Made by a program: the position numbers and the translations under genes. The notes under the pieces are model-generated. The model was not told the origin of the DNA. It saw nothing but the letters and a program-made list of their open reading frames with translations, and made no database searches. This document shows positions 28,016 to 36,591 of a stretch of 43,782 nt of DNA, piece by piece. The stretch is from Flavobacteriales bacterium (GTDB lineage Bacteria; Bacteroidota; Bacteroidia; Flavobacteriales; Flavobacteriaceae). Numbering within the stretch: the first letter of the stretch is position 1; every line of letters begins with the position of its first letter. The stretch is taken from assembly GCA_027065715.1 (NCBI GenBank), contig JAMONO010000049.1, positions 1-43,782 of the forward strand, written 5' to 3'.

Positions 28016-29905
28016 TTACATTATCAATCGAACTCCACCAAGTTCTTCCAATCTGTAAGGGAATTTTTCGTCGGGTGATCCTATAAACATAAAGTTAATG
28101 GGTATTTTCCATTTTTCGGATAATTCTTTGATGAGTTCCGGACCAAATTCTCCTTCAATAGGTACAAATTCGATATCAATTTCGGGGTATTCTTCATCTA
28201 GTATTTTAATATTTCGTATGAGTTCTTCCGAAGGTTTTTCGCCGGGTTTTAAAACTTTAACGATTTTTACTTTTTTGGTATGTTCGTTATCGCGTATGTA
28301 CAGCATGGCTTTGTTCATGTTGGCAATACTTTTGCCTTTGGTAAAAAACACGAATTCTTGAGAGTTTATTTCGTTAATCAACTTGTCGATACCTTTGTGT
28401 AAACGCAAGAAAAATTTTCTAATAGGTTCAAATATGTATTGAACAATGTTTAGCAATAGTTTTAGCAGCATGGTTCTGTTGAGCATAATCATAACAAAAA
28501 CAAGAGTTGGCAGGAAGTATATAAAGAATATGTTCATATTTTCACTTCCTTTGATATGGTTGGGTAAGGCTTGTTCCAAATCAGGCATCAAGGTATTGCC
28601 TATCAGAGCGATTAATACAGCCGTAAAGGCAACCATTATACCCAGCCAGGGTGCTCTTTCGGGACGGGGCAAATGTTTTCTTTTGACTTTTAATAAAATG
28701 TTACCGACCACAAACAACAACATCACCGATAAGAAAGATATGGTATAAACACCTGCCAAAGTAGTTACTTTACCATTGGACAACAAGAGTACCGAGACGT
28801 TAAGCAAAAAGAAAAAGATAATGATACGGTATGAGGCGTTTCGGTTGTTCTTTTTTAAGAAATAATTGGGCATAATTCTGTCCAAAGTCATTCGTTCCAA
28901 CAAACCGGTTACACCAATGTAACTGGTCAATACGGCACCGGACAGCACCAAGAAAGCATCGATGGAAATAAACGCTGCCAACCATTCGCCGGCTGAGTTT
29001 TCACTTAGTTGGATTAATAAGGTGTTTTCGTCCACTTGGTTGATTGGTAGTGCCGATAGTGCCAAAAAAGCCATGAGCGGATTGAGTATGCTGACTACTA
29101 TCCACATATTTCGCAGGGTTTTTGGAAATACACCTTGTTTTTGTTCTTCGACAAAGTTTGCCGAACTTTCAAAGCCCGAAATACCGAGCATGGAAGCGGC
29201 GAATCCGAAAAATATTGCTTCCCAAACATTGCCATACCGGTTTGACGAATTCCAATTTTCCAGAAAGATATCCCAACCGTGATTGGCTATGTAAACGATA
29301 AGCGACAAAATCAAAGCGGTCATAACCGTTAAGTGAAAAATAAAGATAGCAATAGCTACTTTGGAAGATTCTTTGATACCCATGATTGCCAATCCGGCAA
29401 ATGCCGCCAGTAAAACAACGGTTGCCACAATAACAAAATTGTTGTATTCAATTTTGTTTAGGTGTAAGTTTTCAATTAAATAATGATGTATGGGTTGTAA
29501 TCTAAATAAATAATGTATGGCTTCGTTGGCTGAAATTACAGCGGTTGCCATATAAGACAACAAGGTTAAAGAAGCGGCAATACTCGACATGCGTTTGCTG
29601 GTAGTGTTGAGCAAGGCGTTGTAAGCACCACCGTTTAACGGCAAGGCGCCTACTACTTCGCCGTATATTTTTCTAAAAAAGTATAAAACCAAAGCAACAA
29701 TGCCCAAAGTAATCCAAGCATATTGTCCGGCATAGGTAATAGCCAATGCCGATACATATAATACTGACGAACTGATGTCGTTACCACTGATTGCGGTAGC
29801 TGCCAGTTCTCCTAATTTTTCGTGTTTTTTGAGTTCGGGTTTATTAAAATGTATAACATTATCTCCGGTGTGATTGCCGTGAGTGGTGTTTGATTTCATA
29901 TTCAT
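28016..29905 (-). CDS. APC-family amino acid permease with C-terminal cytosolic domain
   Basis: About 12 TM helices, ATAISGNDISSSVLYVSALAITYAGQYAW, GALPLNGGAYNALLNTTSKRMSSIAASLTLLSY; ~130-aa soluble tail (NMNKAMLYIRDNEHTKKVKIVKVLKPGEKPSEEL...). Confidence 0.88.
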   Translation of the reverse strand: MNMKSNTTHGNHTGDNVIHFNKPELKKHEKLGELAATAISGNDISSSVLYVSALAITYAGQYAWITLGIVALVLYFFRKIYGEVVGALPLNGGAYNALLNTTSKRMSSIAASLTLLSYMATAVISANEAIHYLFRLQPIHHYLIENLHLNKIEYNNFVIVATVVLLAAFAGLAIMGIKESSKVAIAIFIFHLTVMTALILSLIVYIANHGWDIFLENWNSSNRYGNVWEAIFFGFAASMLGISGFESSANFVEEQKQGVFPKTLRNMWIVVSILNPLMAFLALSALPINQVDENTLLIQLSENSAGEWLAAFISIDAFLVLSGAVLTSYIGVTGLLERMTLDRIMPNYFLKKNNRNASYRIIIFFFLLNVSVLLLSNGKVTTLAGVYTISFLSVMLLFVVGNILLKVKRKHLPRPERAPWLGIMVAFTAVLIALIGNTLMPDLEQALPNHIKGSENMNIFFIYFLPTLVFVMIMLNRTMLLKLLLNIVQYIFEPIRKFFLRLHKGIDKLINEINSQEFVFFTKGKSIANMNKAMLYIRDNEHTKKVKIVKVLKPGEKPSEELIRNIKILDEEYPEIDIEFVPIEGEFGPELIKELSEKWKIPINFMFIGSPDEKFPYRLEELGGVRLIM

Positions 29906-29973
29906 AATAAAAAGTTATTTGCAGTTGCGAAGTTAATAAAAAAGTGTTAAAATGATAACTTTAGGCACAAAAA

Positions 29974-30003
29974 AACCTGTCAAAAAAAAGACTTTGACAG
30001 GTT
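29974..30003 (-). terminator. Intrinsic terminator of rpmE2
   Basis: aacctgtcaaa (29974-29984) / tttgacaggtt (29993-30003); on the minus strand followed by a U-tract. Confidence 0.8.
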
Positions 30004-30024
30004 AAGTATATTGTATCGGCTTGT

Positions 30025-30276
30025 TTATTTGTTAAACTTAGCGTATTTTTTCTTAAATTTATCAATACGTCCCGCAGTATCGACCAATTTCATTTTTCCG
30101 GTATAAAAGGGGTGTGAAGTTCGCGAAATCTCCACTTTTACCAACGGATATTCAACGCCGTCCACTTCAATAGTTTCTTTGGCTTCGGCAGTAGAACGGG
30201 TGATATAAATTTCGCCGTTAGACATATCTTTGAATGCAACCATTCTATAATTATCGGGGTGAATTCCTTTTTTCAT
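30025..30276 (-). CDS. rpmE2: 50S ribosomal protein L31 type B
   Basis: [30 protein letters not shown]...[37 protein letters not shown]. Confidence 0.96.
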   Translation of the reverse strand: MKKGIHPDNYRMVAFKDMSNGEIYITRSTAEAKETIEVDGVEYPLVKVEISRTSHPFYTGKMKLVDTAGRIDKFKKKYAKFNK

Positions 30277-30311
30277 CTTATTCTTATTTTAAGTTCCTTA
30301 TTTAGAGTGTG

Positions 30312-30341
30312 CAAATTTATAAACTTTTTTTGAATATACAA
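30312..30341 (-). promoter_or_regulatory. Consensus Bacteroidota promoter of rpmE2
   Basis: On the minus strand TTG-N19-TAAATTTG (30341-30339 and 30319-30312). Confidence 0.7.
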
Positions 30342-30475
30342 TATTTATTTATGTATTTTTTCGAGTAAAAATATCGGGGCAAAATAGTTTCGGACGGTTT
30401 TGTGTATAATTCAATAACAAATATCAATAAAACTTTGTTGCTGCTATTTTTTTATTTAATGTTAAATCAAAAAAA

Positions 30476-30754
30476 TTAAATAAAATACATTATCGAAACC
30501 GTTAAAGCATACAAAAGAGAGGCGCCCGTTACACCGTTGAGTTTTTGGTTTTCTTTGCGACTGTTATAGACAAAAAGCGGCAATAAATTGGTTAGTATGC
30601 TCAGTGCCAACACTTGCGAAAATAGATTTTCGTGCCATAATTGTTTTAATCCCGTTTCAAATCCGGACTGTAATACGAGTGTTACATAAAAATATAAACC
30701 TATAACAGGCACAATCATGCCTATGGCAAAACCTTTGAGAAAATTTGATGTCAT
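30476..30754 (-). CDS. Small membrane protein of unknown function
   Basis: 92 aa, three hydrophobic segments (FAIGMIVPVIGLYFYVTLVL, VLALSILTNLLPLFVY, GASLLYALTVSIMYFI). Confidence 0.7.
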   Translation of the reverse strand: MTSNFLKGFAIGMIVPVIGLYFYVTLVLQSGFETGLKQLWHENLFSQVLALSILTNLLPLFVYNSRKENQKLNGVTGASLLYALTVSIMYFI

Positions 30755-30774
30755 GATTTCTTTTTTTAAATATA

Positions 30775-30816
30775 TTGCAAAATTTGTGGTAATTACTTAC
30801 CTTTGGAACAAAGTTA
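30775..30816. promoter_or_regulatory. Divergent promoter pair with face-to-face -7 elements
   Basis: Plus: TTG(30775)-N20-TACCTTTG (30798-30805). Minus: TAACTTTG (30816-30809). Combined sequence TACCTTTGgaaCAAAGTTA. Confidence 0.55.
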
Positions 30817-30824
30817 CGTAAAAA

Positions 30825-30992
30825 ATGAGCAAAAAAGTAAAATTTTCTCTTGCTGCAACCCTTCAATTGGGGTTAATCGCTTCCATAGGCGATTTTGTAG
30901 GTTGGTCTTATATGAATTTTGTTTTGGCTGCCACTATTGTTTTTTTTCTTTTAACGTTGATTTTCTTGATATACGACCTTTCCAAAGATTAA
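30825..30992 (+). CDS. Small membrane protein, 55 aa (absent from the supplied ORF track)
   Basis: MSKKVKFSLAATLQLGLIASIGDFVGWSYMNFVLAATIVFFLLTLIFLIYDLSKD; two hydrophobic helices, charged ends, promoter immediately upstream. Confidence 0.6.
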   Translation: MSKKVKFSLAATLQLGLIASIGDFVGWSYMNFVLAATIVFFLLTLIFLIYDLSKD

Positions 30993-31060
30993 TTTTGTAA
31001 CAAAAGACACATATTGAGAGTGTATTTTTTTAAGGATTTTTCAAAATACATAAAATACTG

Positions 31061-31084
31061 ACACAAATCATTTTATATTTGTGT
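31061..31084. promoter_or_regulatory. Palindrome overlapping the norC -7 element
   Basis: acacaaat-N8-atttgtgt (31061-31068 / 31077-31084) overlapping TATATTTG (31074-31081). Confidence 0.5.
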
Positions 31085-31163
31085 ATAGTGTGTTAATTTT
31101 ATAGCTATAAAAGACAAAAAAGTCTTTTATTTGGAGAAAAACTATTAACCAAAATTAATCACT

Positions 31164-31598
31164 ATGTTATCAAAAAAACAAGCAAAACTATTTTTTTTGG
31201 TTGGAACGTTTGTAACCTTTGCAATCTTTATCGGATTGACGGTTTTTTCACTCAAACAAGTGCAAACAAACATTCCGCCCGATGTAGCCCACGGTAAGCA
31301 TCTGTGGGAGAAAAACAATTGTATGGGTTGCCATACAATTATGGGAGAAGGGGCATATTATGCACCTGAACTGACTAATGTTATTGAAAGACGCGGCGAA
31401 GATTATGTACGCGGTGTTTTAATGTCTCAATCGCCATGGCAACCCCGTGGTCGTAAAATGGTGGCTTATGCCATGAGCGAATCCGATGCCAATGATATGA
31501 TTGCTTTCTTTAAATGGATAAGCAATTTGGATTTAAACGGCTTTGAAAAAGTTGATAAAAAAGTATCTCCTTTGGCAAAAGACAATATGAAAAACTAA
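31164..31598 (+). CDS. norC: Nitric oxide reductase subunit C (cytochrome c)
   Basis: N-terminal TM anchor, GKHLWEKNNCMGCHTIMGEGAYYAPELTNVIERRG, MVAYAMSESDANDMIAFFKWIS. Confidence 0.95.
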   Translation: MLSKKQAKLFFLVGTFVTFAIFIGLTVFSLKQVQTNIPPDVAHGKHLWEKNNCMGCHTIMGEGAYYAPELTNVIERRGEDYVRGVLMSQSPWQPRGRKMVAYAMSESDANDMIAFFKWISNLDLNGFEKVDKKVSPLAKDNMKN

Positions 31599-31616
31599 TT
31601 TTAAAAACGAATTATC

Positions 31617-32948
31617 ATGAAATATAAAACACAAAAAGTTGCCTATTGGTTTTGGGCATTGTCCATGCTGTTGTGGACTATTCAATTGACCTACGGCTTT
31701 ATTATGGGATTTGCCCGTGTAGGAATGGACGGATTACATCAGTGGATACCTTTTAATACGGCTCATACCGTTCACTTGAATACATTGGTGGTATGGTTAC
31801 TTGCCGGTTTTATGGGAGCTGCATATTATATCATTCCCGAAGAAGCCGAAACCGAACTTTGGAAACCCAAGTTGGCTTATCTTCAATTAATAGCTTTGAC
31901 CGTAGTTGGTGTAGCTGCTTTAACCGGTTATCACTTTAATATTTGGGAAGGACGTAAGTTTTTGGAAATTCCGAGAGAACTTGATTGGCTTGTGGCAATC
32001 GATGTAATTTTGTTTTTGGTTATTTTATTGATGACTATTATCAAAGGAAAGAAAAAATCTACTACGGCATGGGTATTATACGGTGGTTTGGTAGGTGCCG
32101 CTCTATTGTATTTGCCCGGTATGATTACCTTTGACAGTCAAGTATTGGATTCTTTCTTCCGTTGGTGGGTAGTTCACCTTTGGGTTGAAGGAGTTTGGGA
32201 ATTAATCATGGGAGGTATTTTGGCTTTCTTGTTGATTAAACTGACAGGAGTCGATAGAGAAGTTATCGAAAAATGGTTGTATGTGGTTATCGGATTGACA
32301 TTTTTGTCAGGTATTTTGGGAACCGGACACCATTATTATTATATAGGTGTAAACAAAATTTGGTTAATCGTAGGTGGTATCTTTTCTTCATTGGAACCGC
32401 TTGCTTTCTTAGCCATGACCCTTTGGGCATTAAATATGTATCGCAAAGGTGAGAAAAAACACCCCAATACCGTAGCTATTTATTGGACATTGGGAGCAGC
32501 TATTGTTTCGTTCTTGGGTGCCGGTTTGCTCGGTTTGGCTCACACCTTACCTCAAACCAACCTTTATACTCACGGAACATTGGTAACAGCCATGCATGGG
32601 CACTTGGCTTTTTGGGGAGCTTATGCTTCCATAGTATTGGCAATTATGTTTTATGCCTTGCCTAACTTAACCGGACGTAAACTATATACCCACGCCCGTG
32701 GAAAAGCAGCTTTTTGGCTGACCAATATCGGTATTTTTACCATGGTTTCCGCTTTTGCAGCCGCCGGCGTGGCGCAAGTATATCTCGAAAGAATATTGGG
32801 ATACGATTTTGGCGATGTGCAAAATGAAATACAAGTTCATTTTTGGGTGTTGATTATAGGAGCCACCATACTTTCAACAGGAGCCATTATTTTAATAATC
32901 GATTTTATTAAATACGGATTACCTACTGATGAAGCACTTGAACAATAA
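31617..32948 (+). CDS. norB: Nitric oxide reductase subunit B (cNOR catalytic subunit)
   Basis: VVHLWVEGVWELIMGG, GTGHHYYYIG, LYTHGTLVTAMHGHLAFWGAY and AHTVHLNTLVVWLLAG carry the expected haem and FeB ligands. Confidence 0.97.
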   Translation: MKYKTQKVAYWFWALSMLLWTIQLTYGFIMGFARVGMDGLHQWIPFNTAHTVHLNTLVVWLLAGFMGAAYYIIPEEAETELWKPKLAYLQLIALTVVGVAALTGYHFNIWEGRKFLEIPRELDWLVAIDVILFLVILLMTIIKGKKKSTTAWVLYGGLVGAALLYLPGMITFDSQVLDSFFRWWVVHLWVEGVWELIMGGILAFLLIKLTGVDREVIEKWLYVVIGLTFLSGILGTGHHYYYIGVNKIWLIVGGIFSSLEPLAFLAMTLWALNMYRKGEKKHPNTVAIYWTLGAAIVSFLGAGLLGLAHTLPQTNLYTHGTLVTAMHGHLAFWGAYASIVLAIMFYALPNLTGRKLYTHARGKAAFWLTNIGIFTMVSAFAAAGVAQVYLERILGYDFGDVQNEIQVHFWVLIIGATILSTGAIILIIDFIKYGLPTDEALEQ

Positions 32949-32981
32949 TCCTAATTAACCAAATTAATCTTCATCAATATT

Positions 32982-33011
32982 AAGAGATTGTCAAGCAATT
33001 GGCAATCTCTT
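32982..33011 (+). other. Intercistronic hairpin with GCAA tetraloop in the nor operon
   Basis: aagagattgtcaa (32982-32994)-GCAA-ttggcaatctctt (32999-33011), 13 bp with one G-U pair. Confidence 0.65.
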
Positions 33012-33102
33012 TTAAAATAAGATAAAATGGCTTGCAATAATTATTACAAATCCAAAGTACAATTGTAACCGATTAATGACATAAAAGATAAAAATAACGA
33101 AT

Positions 33103-33876
33103 ATGAAAAATATTTATTATCAAGCTGTTGGAAAAGAAAAAGAAGTCTTTGAAAAAGCTTTTCAAAACAAACTTCCTTTTTTGTTAAAAGGTCCTACCGG
33201 AACAGGCAAGTCGCGTTTTGTAGAATATATGGCTGAAAAATTGGGAAAAAAATTACTGACCGTAGCTTGTCATGAAGAAACCTCATCGACCGACCTTATC
33301 GGCCGTTACATCATAAAAGGGACCGAAACAGTATGGCTCGACGGTCCATTGACCAAAGCCGTGCGTGAAGGATACATAATCTATTTGGACGAAATAGCCG
33401 AAGCACGCCCCGATGTAATTGTTGCCATTCACCCGCTAACCGACCATAGACGCGAACTGTATATCGACAAATTGGGTGAAACCATCAAAGCTCATGACGA
33501 TTTTATGCTGGTGGCTTCGTTTAACCCGGGTTATCAACGCGGTTTTAAAGAATTAAAACCTTCTACCAAACAACGTTTCATAGCTATGAGCTTTAATTAT
33601 CCCGAAGAAAAAACAGAACAAGAAATACTAGTCAATGAAACCGGAATAGATAGCGATATAGCCAAAAAATTGGTTAATATCGGAACCAAAATTCGCAATC
33701 TGACCGAATTGGGGTTATCCGAAACCGTTTCGACCCGTTTGTTAGTCGATGCCGCAAAATTGATTAAAGCCGGACTACCCAAACGATTGGCTGTGCATGT
33801 TGCCGTAGTCGAGCCGTTAAGCGATGAGCCCGAAATAATAGAGGCTCTGCAAGATTTGACCAATCTGTTGATATGA
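33103..33876 (+). CDS. norQ: NorQ/CbbQ-type MoxR AAA+ ATPase
   Basis: PFLLKGPTGTGKSRFVEYMAEKLGKKLLTVACHEETSSTDLIGRYIIKG, YIIYLDEIAEARPDVIVAIHPLTDHRRELYID. Confidence 0.93.
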   Translation: MKNIYYQAVGKEKEVFEKAFQNKLPFLLKGPTGTGKSRFVEYMAEKLGKKLLTVACHEETSSTDLIGRYIIKGTETVWLDGPLTKAVREGYIIYLDEIAEARPDVIVAIHPLTDHRRELYIDKLGETIKAHDDFMLVASFNPGYQRGFKELKPSTKQRFIAMSFNYPEEKTEQEILVNETGIDSDIAKKLVNIGTKIRNLTELGLSETVSTRLLVDAAKLIKAGLPKRLAVHVAVVEPLSDEPEIIEALQDLTNLLI

Positions 33877-34043
33877 TTTGAAATGAAAATTTTGATAATA
33901 GGAACTAAACGGCAGATATTACATTCATGGCTTGACATAATTAAAGTCTTTTGACAATTGAAACACAAATACTTCGATTACAACAACAATGATGCAATCA
34001 TGCAATTCATCAATTAATCATACCTCAATAAATCTATAAACAA

Positions 34044-35816
34044 ATGAGTTGGGACGAAATATTAAGCGGTATTTTTGACGGATTTTTTAAAGTAAGCGAT
34101 AAATTGTCCGAAAGACGACGCAAAGCTTTAATTACAGCTCCTAATACGGTTCGCTTGGACGATATAAAAGCCAAATTAAGTATCATTGCCAGAGCGCTTA
34201 CCGGAAAACCCGTTAATATATTTCCGGCAGAACGAGAAGGCGGATACAAAAACGACCATTTCTTTTTACCCGAATTTTATGCCGTTTTTGATAATTTTGA
34301 CGACAATTTGCAATTTTATTTATTTCGTACGCTGTATCTCACAATACAAAAACGGCTTCATTTCAATTGGAAACAAAACGAACAAAAATCTTTGGAAGAA
34401 TCCAGACAAAAAGCTTTTGAAACCGCTCCGAAAGTCCTAAAAATTCTATTTGAAGAATTTCCTTCTATGCAAAATGTTTATCATAACCTATACGAATATT
34501 ATTCAAAAGCTCAAAAACAACCCGATTATTCGTTTATTTACGGCAAATGGATGCGAAATTTGCCCGAAGACGAAGAAGTCAATCAATTAAAAAATATCAA
34601 TCGCAATGTAAAAAAAGCCATCGAAGACGAAATTGAAACCATTTTACAAGCCAAACCGGTAGAAGAAATGGAAACCATGCAAGTTGATAAAAAACAACAA
34701 GCCGACCAAGTGGTGCACAATTTTTTTGAAAAAGTTGAAACACTCGAAGAACACAAAGGAGGAATTTGGAAAGATTTTGACGGGGACGACGAATTGGAAC
34801 AACATCAAAATGCCCTTGACCAATTACAAATGAGCCGAACGGTTAGAGTAGATGAAGATACCCATTCGGTATATCAAACGGAGTTTTTAGAAAACATTAC
34901 GGTATCCGAAAGTGTAGAAATAAAAGCCGAAGATTATTTTTTGACTTATGACGAATGGGATTTTGCCAAACGTTCATACAAAAAAAATTTTTGCAAATTG
35001 TATCCAAAAAAAGTAACGCAAACCGATGTAGCATATTATAAAAAAACCATTGAAGAAAATACGGTTACTTTAACCGGATTGCGCAAAATGCTAACCAATA
35101 TCAATAATCGATATCAAGAACAACGACGCCAACCACAAGGAGACAATTTTGACATCGATGCCTTAACCGATATGTTTATCGATATTCATTCGAGGCATAC
35201 ACCCGACGAAAAAATTTATTTATCAAAACGAAAACGCGAAAAAGATTTATCCATTTTACTGTTACTCGATATAAGTCTATCCAGTGACGGATATGCCAAT
35301 AACAACCGTGTGATTGATGTAGAAAAACAAGTCAGTATTTTGTTTGGTGAAATACTAAACGAGTTTAAAGTGGACTTTTCCATTGACGCTTTTTATTCCA
35401 AAACACGCAATTACAGCACTTTTGTCAATTTGAAAGCCTTTGATGAAAATTGGCAACGTGCCAAATACAAAATAGGAACAGTGCAACCACAAGGATATAC
35501 CCGTATCGGAACAGCTTTGCGTCATGCAGGTACTTTGCTTGAAAAACGCCCGACCAAAAACAAATGGGTAATTCTTATTTCCGATGGAAAACCCAACGAT
35601 TACGACCGTTATGAAGGCAAATACGGTATCAATGATGTAAAACAAGCCTTACGCGAACTCAAAGAAAAAAATATCAATTCGTATGCACTGGCTATCGAAG
35701 CCGAAGCAAAATATTATTTACCGCAAATGTTCGGACAAAATCATTATCAGATATTGACTACACCGGTTGAATTGTTGCAATCTTTGGTAAAATTATACGA
35801 AAAAATAAGACATTAA
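34044..35816 (+). CDS. norD: NorD-type VWA-domain NOR activation protein
   Basis: C-terminal VWA with MIDAS-like LLLLDISLSSDGYANNN, GYTRIGTALRHAGTLL and WVILISDGKPNDYDRYEGKYGINDVKQAL; follows norQ. Confidence 0.93.
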   Translation: MSWDEILSGIFDGFFKVSDKLSERRRKALITAPNTVRLDDIKAKLSIIARALTGKPVNIFPAEREGGYKNDHFFLPEFYAVFDNFDDNLQFYLFRTLYLTIQKRLHFNWKQNEQKSLEESRQKAFETAPKVLKILFEEFPSMQNVYHNLYEYYSKAQKQPDYSFIYGKWMRNLPEDEEVNQLKNINRNVKKAIEDEIETILQAKPVEEMETMQVDKKQQADQVVHNFFEKVETLEEHKGGIWKDFDGDDELEQHQNALDQLQMSRTVRVDEDTHSVYQTEFLENITVSESVEIKAEDYFLTYDEWDFAKRSYKKNFCKLYPKKVTQTDVAYYKKTIEENTVTLTGLRKMLTNINNRYQEQRRQPQGDNFDIDALTDMFIDIHSRHTPDEKIYLSKRKREKDLSILLLLDISLSSDGYANNNRVIDVEKQVSILFGEILNEFKVDFSIDAFYSKTRNYSTFVNLKAFDENWQRAKYKIGTVQPQGYTRIGTALRHAGTLLEKRPTKNKWVILISDGKPNDYDRYEGKYGINDVKQALRELKEKNINSYALAIEAEAKYYLPQMFGQNHYQILTTPVELLQSLVKLYEKIRH

Positions 35817-35854
35817 CAACAGAACAAAATCGATTACGATAAAACCAAAACATT

Positions 35855-36430
35855 ATGAAAAGTTCAAAAATTGATTACAAAAACATTTTTTATCCTCCGG
35901 GGGGTATATTAATTTGGATATTAATAGCGGTCGAATTGATAACCTTTGGTGTGGCTCTTATAGTTTTGGCGGTTTACAGTCGCGAAGACCCCGAAGCTTA
36001 CCACAGCGCACGCTTACAACTCAATGCAACTTACGGAGCTGTAAATACATTGTTTTTATTGACAAGCGGTTTTTTTATGGCGGTTGCCGTACAAAAAATT
36101 CATGCCGGCAATTATGCAAAAGCAGCTTTCAATACCAAAATGGCCATGTTAGGCGGTTGGCTCTTTATCGCTTTAAAGTCGGTAGAGTATTACGAAAAAA
36201 TAGAACACGGGTTGGTTATGGGCAAAAACACTTTTTTTACGTTTTATTGGTTACTGACCGGTTTTCATGTCATACATGTATTAGTTGGTTTGGGCATACT
36301 GTTTTTTATGTATAGAGGTATGAAAAAATCCGTTTCCAATGTGCTGGATGTAGAAGCGGGGGCATCGTTTTGGCACATGTGCGATTTGATTTGGCTCTTA
36401 TTGTTTCCTATGTTATATTTGGTTTTTTAA
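35855..36430 (+). CDS. norE: NorE / cytochrome c oxidase subunit III-like protein
   Basis: Five TM helices, PPGGILIWILIAVELITFGVALIVLAVYSRE, FHVIHVLVGLGILFFMYRGM, FWHMCDLIWLLLFPMLYLV; adjacent to norD. Confidence 0.85.
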   Translation: MKSSKIDYKNIFYPPGGILIWILIAVELITFGVALIVLAVYSREDPEAYHSARLQLNATYGAVNTLFLLTSGFFMAVAVQKIHAGNYAKAAFNTKMAMLGGWLFIALKSVEYYEKIEHGLVMGKNTFFTFYWLLTGFHVIHVLVGLGILFFMYRGMKKSVSNVLDVEAGASFWHMCDLIWLLLFPMLYLVF

Positions 36431-36591
36431 CAATAATATTTTTGTCATGGCATTTTAAAAAATATAAAAAACTTTTTTATAACACTATAACCAAACCATT
36501 GTTAATAACAAATGGAATAATAAAGAAAAACAGTTGTATGTTCAAACAAAAATTTTTTTAATTTTACCGGACATTTGGCAAGAGATTTTTT

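Noticed and set aside
30803-31000. 65-aa plus-strand ORF in the supplied track
   Set aside because: Out of frame with the more plausible 55-aa membrane ORF at 30825-30992; its Cys/Phe-rich translation looks like a shadow.
31040-31163. Canonical FNR/DNR box upstream of norC
   Set aside because: No TTGAT-N4-ATCAA match; only the acacaaat/atttgtgt palindrome is present.
33883-33954. 23-codon ORF MKILIIGTKRQILHSWLDIIKVF between norQ and norD
   Set aside because: Too short to distinguish from chance; no homology recognised.
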